A stretch of 64,000 nucleotides of DNA from positions 9,832 through 73,831 of the forward strand of contig JAEXNT010000079.1 of assembly GCA_023439545.1 (NCBI GenBank), written 5' to 3'. A model generated the notes under the pieces. It saw only the letters and a program-made list of their open reading frames with translations. It made no database searches and had not been told where the DNA came from. The stretch comes from Bacillota bacterium. GTDB taxonomy: Bacteria > Bacillota > Clostridia > Acetivibrionales > DTU013. A program made the position numbers and the translations under genes. This document shows positions 61,742 through 64,000 of the stretch, piece after piece; the stretch's first letter is position 1; each line of letters begins with the position of its first letter.

Positions 61742-61960
61742 ATGTATCAAGTAGAAACAATGTCACGTTGTAATAAGTATCTCGATAAACTTCGATTCGA
61801 AGGCTGGGATGTATGGCAAATGCAATATCAGTGGTATCATCCGGAAGGATTTCACGCATGGTTCTGGAAGACCGGGCACGAAGATATCGAACTTGTCACG
61901 CATAATGAAGATGTGCAGAAAGCAATAGTCTCCTTTAACGCAAAAAAGCCCCCAGGGTAG
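61742..61960 (+). CDS. Small hypothetical protein (72 aa)
   Basis: An aromatic-rich protein (WDVWQMQYQWYHPEGFHAWF) with about six Trp in 72 residues and no membrane helix. ATG 61742 is preceded by AGGTGA; an ATG at 61724 is also possible. Its last codons lie inside the stem of the minus-strand terminator at 61942-61974. Family not recognised. It is encoded by the prophage, on the strand opposite to the lysis genes. Confidence 0.6.
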   Translation: MYQVETMSRCNKYLDKLRFEGWDVWQMQYQWYHPEGFHAWFWKTGHEDIELVTHNEDVQKAIVSFNAKKPPG

Positions 61961-61974
61961 ATCCCTGAGGGCTT
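61942..61974 (-). terminator. Terminator of the phage lysis operon
   Basis: AAGCCCTCAGGG / CCCTGGGGGCTT pair with one mismatch around ATCTA. On the minus strand a run of six T follows. It ends the transcript carrying xhlA, amidase and holin genes. Confidence 0.85.
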
Positions 61975-61995
61975 AGATTATGACTTATTTTGATT

Positions 61996-62388
61996 TTATC
62001 CCGTCTGCTTGTTCTCGAGCCTTTTAAATGTATTCTCGTAGGTTCCCATGGATGTCATAGAAGCTACTACAGCATCTAAAATAAGTAATATGGATCTGTC
62101 GGGTTTGAATGCACCTGTAACCAGGTCAAATGCAAATAAAAGTATCAAGGCTATCAAAAATACAATGAACCGTGTTGGAATCTTCCAGACCTTATCAAGC
62201 GGCATCTTAAGAAACTGAGTTATCAGTGTAGTCGCCATAACGACGCCACCCATTGTACCGAGAAAATTCCATGTCAGGAATTCATTCATTATTTCCGGCG
62301 GTCCGAACGTATCGGCGGCAAAGGCAACCGTTCCCATTGTCATTATAAAGATTACAGCGATGAGAAATGTTAAAAGAATTTTCTTCAT
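61996..62388 (-). CDS. Putative phage holin / small membrane protein
   Basis: This 130-residue protein has a signal-like N-terminus (MKKILLTFLIAVIFIMTMGT, cleavable after FAA). Two further membrane segments follow (about 42-62 and 73-95), then a hydrophilic tail. Size and place after the endolysin suggest a holin, which makes the pores that let endolysin reach the wall. Sequence does not match a named holin family that I recall, so the call is contextual. GGGAGGAG precedes ATG 62388. Confidence 0.6.
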   Translation of the reverse strand: MKKILLTFLIAVIFIMTMGTVAFAADTFGPPEIMNEFLTWNFLGTMGGVVMATTLITQFLKMPLDKVWKIPTRFIVFLIALILLFAFDLVTGAFKPDRSILLILDAVVASMTSMGTYENTFKRLENKQTG

Positions 62389-62433
62389 ATATATCTCCTC
62401 CCCTGTTAGCCTGGGGGCAAGCTAAATTTACTT

Positions 62434-63252
62434 TTATTTTTTCAACCCTTTAGCGTTGAGGAATGCCTGAATTAAGTATGGAAGGTTTATGGGCCGCTTC
62501 CCGGTCAGGACGTCGATCCAGTATACCTTATCATTTACTAGCCCGGCGCCTATAGCTGCTGCAACGGCCTCTTCTTCGCGGGACTGTGTCCGTTCCGGCT
62601 CATATACCAGACCATAGTATTCACAGATTCCCATGAGAGCCTGTACTGCAGTTTCCTTCTGGAATGCCGTATTCACCATCAAAGCCGCTTCCTTGGGATC
62701 ATCCATAAAACCAGCTTCGTTTAACACGGCCGGCATGACAGATTCACGTACCATGTGAAAATCGCTTTCGATAATACCTCGATTCTGCTGCTTCGTGCCC
62801 TGACTCACATACTTTTGCACTGCAGCCGCAAGCTTCTTTCCTTCCACGCTACCCGGATAATAATGAGAACCGTCACCTTCAGCTTTGCTTCCGTCCCAGG
62901 TTGATACCATGGCATTATAATGCTGGCTGTACATTATCGCTGCTTTTTTCGAATCAACCAGTTTGATGCCCTGGTCCTGCAGCTGCTTCACATACGCCGC
63001 CAAAGCGGCGTTCGCACGATCCGTTCTGGTCTTTAACGGTATATCAGAATCTTCCGGTGCCGTAAGCATCGTTTTGAATCCAAGGCGCTGCGCATCCTTT
63101 TCAATCAAAAGAATGACAGTCTTATTCCAGGTGTTTTCCCTTATTACCTTACCGTCCGGGAAAGCCGGTGTGCGCTTACCAGGTGTTTCTATTCCATGTC
63201 CGTCATCAAGACATAAAAGCGGTATATAGCCCAGCTTTGAGAAGTCCAACAT
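62434..63252 (-). CDS. Phage endolysin, N-acetylmuramoyl-L-alanine amidase (Amidase_3)
   Basis: The 272-residue enzyme cleaves the bond between muramic acid and the stem peptide. Zinc ligands and catalytic Glu are seen in LDDGHGIETPGK (His and Glu nearby), SQHYNA and LNEAGFMDDPKE. The catalytic domain covers about 1-215. The last 55 residues form a small separate domain, probably for wall binding. TAGGAGGG precedes ATG 63252. It lies between the xhlA-like and holin genes, a standard lysis cassette. Confidence 0.93.
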   Translation of the reverse strand: MLDFSKLGYIPLLCLDDGHGIETPGKRTPAFPDGKVIRENTWNKTVILLIEKDAQRLGFKTMLTAPEDSDIPLKTRTDRANAALAAYVKQLQDQGIKLVDSKKAAIMYSQHYNAMVSTWDGSKAEGDGSHYYPGSVEGKKLAAAVQKYVSQGTKQQNRGIIESDFHMVRESVMPAVLNEAGFMDDPKEAALMVNTAFQKETAVQALMGICEYYGLVYEPERTQSREEEAVAAAIGAGLVNDKVYWIDVLTGKRPINLPYLIQAFLNAKGLKK

Positions 63253-63264
63253 AAAAATACCCTC

Positions 63265-63669
63265 CTATTTTGTGAACATATAGGCTACGATAATAAAGAT
63301 CGTGCCACCGATTATCCATTTAGCAAAGTCCAACCATTTCTGTGTTTGTTTATCGCGTTCGTTCGCAGCTGTGGCATCGCTTTTTTCGTCCTTCGTGGTA
63401 AGGTTTTTAACCAGATCGGCCATGAAGGTAAACAACCTGTTTTCCAGGTTAGTTATCTGCTCCTTGATTTCCTCTACATATACCTTCGTACCGCCCTGGA
63501 ACTTTATGATTTCCTGTATGGCACTACCCTGACCGTTTACTTGAGCTTCGATTTTTTCCTTCCACTTTTCAAGTTCGGGCCATAAGTTTTTTAATTTTTG
63601 AATGTCTTCGCATTGAATTCCATTGGCCGGACATGTGCCTTTTTCGCTTTTGTCAATTTCACCCACCAT
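63265..63669 (-). CDS. xhlA: XhlA-like phage lysis membrane protein
   Basis: The 134-residue protein has a hydrophilic coiled-coil body (about 25-105, LKNLWPELEKWKEKIEAQ and EIKEQITNLENRLF) and a single C-terminal membrane helix (WIIGGTIFIIVAYMF). That is the layout of XhlA/hemolysin proteins, which help release phage with the holin and endolysin. An N-terminal pair of cysteines (CPANGIQC) is an addition. It starts after GGGAGGAG and precedes the amidase gene by 12 bases. Confidence 0.82.
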   Translation of the reverse strand: MVGEIDKSEKGTCPANGIQCEDIQKLKNLWPELEKWKEKIEAQVNGQGSAIQEIIKFQGGTKVYVEEIKEQITNLENRLFTFMADLVKNLTTKDEKSDATAANERDKQTQKWLDFAKWIIGGTIFIIVAYMFTK

Positions 63670-63709
63670 TCACTACATCTCCTCCCGTTACTTATGGTAT
63701 AATGAGAAT

Positions 63710-63746
63710 GCCGTCCTTTACCGGCTCCCGTAGCTGAAGGGACGGC
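63710..63746. repeat. Hairpin upstream of the lysis operon
   Basis: GCCGTCCTT pairs with AAGGGACGGC around about 18 bases. It lies between the terminator of the upstream gene and xhlA and may be a second terminator arm or a leader structure. Confidence 0.5.
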
Positions 63747-63749
63747 ATT

Positions 63750-63779
63750 AAAAAACCGGAGGTGTTTGCGCGCCTCCGG
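63750..63779 (-). terminator. Terminator after the truncated membrane-protein gene
   Basis: CCGGAGG pairs with CCTCCGG around a 10-base loop, and on the minus strand TTTTTT follows (63755-63750). Confidence 0.85.
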
Positions 63780-63800
63780 CCTTCTGAGTTTATTGGGGCT

Positions 63801-64000
63801 TTATTTTTCCTCAAACTGGGCTGAGTAATCGTCGAACATGAATAAGGCAACCGAAATGTTTATTGCTGAGAGCAAAACCATTACAATGGATCTCCATATC
63901 GGAAGGCTATTTACAGCGTCCGACAACGCAACGGCTAAGCATGCTCCGGCAGAGAACATAGTTGACAGTGAGATGAACTTAGCTTCTTTGGCTGACCATA
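63801..64000 (-). CDS. C-terminal part of a phage membrane protein (partial)
   Basis: A minus-strand frame enters from the window edge and ends at TAA 63803-63801. The visible 65 residues have two hydrophobic segments (about MFSAGACLAVALSDAV and IVMVLLSAINISVALFMF) and an acidic tail (DDYSAQFEEK). It is followed by a good terminator. The start lies beyond the window. Family not recognised; phage origin inferred from neighbours. Confidence 0.7.
   Translation of the reverse strand, partial: WSAKEAKFISLSTMFSAGACLAVALSDAVNSLPIWRSIVMVLLSAINISVALFMFDDYSAQFEEK

Larger units (their letters stand above)
60755..64000. mobile_element. One end of a prophage integrated at tRNA-Arg(CCT)
   Basis: From the tRNA 3' end to the window edge the genes are phage-like: small regulators, a LexA-box promoter, and a minus-strand lysis module (XhlA-like protein, amidase, putative holin) with a further membrane-protein gene running off the window. 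The integrase and the other attachment site are not in view. The boundary at the tRNA 3' end is therefore inferred from the common habit of phages to use tRNA genes. Confidence 0.75.

Overview
The window looks like the chromosome of an anaerobic, probably spore-forming member of the Clostridia (Firmicutes). The evidence is Gram-positive style ribosome binding sites, many TTG starts, S-layer-homology (SLH) surface proteins, a TPP riboswitch, a Gram-positive type Tad pilus locus without a secretin, and an F-type ATP synthase operon in the order I-B-E-F-H-A-G-D-C. Genus cannot be fixed from this sequence alone.

Layout. 1-4.8 kb: the tail of an unidentified gene, a chemotaxis receptor broken by one in-frame TAG, a DUF2089/DUF4097 pair of likely envelope-stress proteins, and an XRE repressor divergent from a small gene whose promoter holds a perfect operator-like palindrome. 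4.9-12.5 kb: prfA, two large palindromic elements, a ZIP metal transporter, sua5-ywlE (tRNA t6A synthesis and protein-arginine phosphatase), then upp-comEB-wecA-wecB (pyrimidine salvage and start of cell-wall glycopolymer synthesis). 12.5-21.2 kb: motAB under a sigma-D type promoter, divergent from the complete atp operon. 21.4-26.3 kb: a six-gene thiamine operon, thiM-(thiamine-binding)-thiE-HAD-thiD-thiC, behind a TPP riboswitch with its terminator. It is visibly more A+T-rich than its neighbours.

26.4-36.2 kb: a rhomboid-like membrane protein, a DUF975 protein, a PRPP synthetase homologue, then a compact Tad locus (tadZ-tadA-tadB-tadC-flp1 plus an FHA protein) and a PilZ protein. With motAB and the broken receptor this makes a motility and surface-attachment theme. 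36.4-39.0 kb: three tiny hydrophobic-protein genes and an SLH-transglutaminase exoprotein. 39.3-45.1 kb: HelD and a SWIM-SNF2 helicase. 45.1-46.03 kb: repeat-rich non-coding DNA. 46.03-51.4 kb: a histidine kinase, response regulator and two-permease ABC exporter in the same order as the B. subtilis linearmycin-resistance genes lnrJKLMN. The kinase ends in a heptad histidine repeat, and an attenuator-like hairpin precedes the exporter genes. 51.4-58.1 kb: two peptidases and a 1050-residue fibronectin-III/SLH surface protein.

58.4-60.5 kb: a small unknown gene and a 517-residue orphan HTH protein. 60.68 kb: tRNA-Arg(CCT), after which one end of a prophage begins and runs off the window. It carries small regulators, a LexA-box promoter, and a lysis module (XhlA-like protein, amidase, putative holin).

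The least explained items are the orphan HTH protein, the tiny hydrophobic trio, the histidine-heptad kinase tail, and the families of long palindromic intergenic elements.
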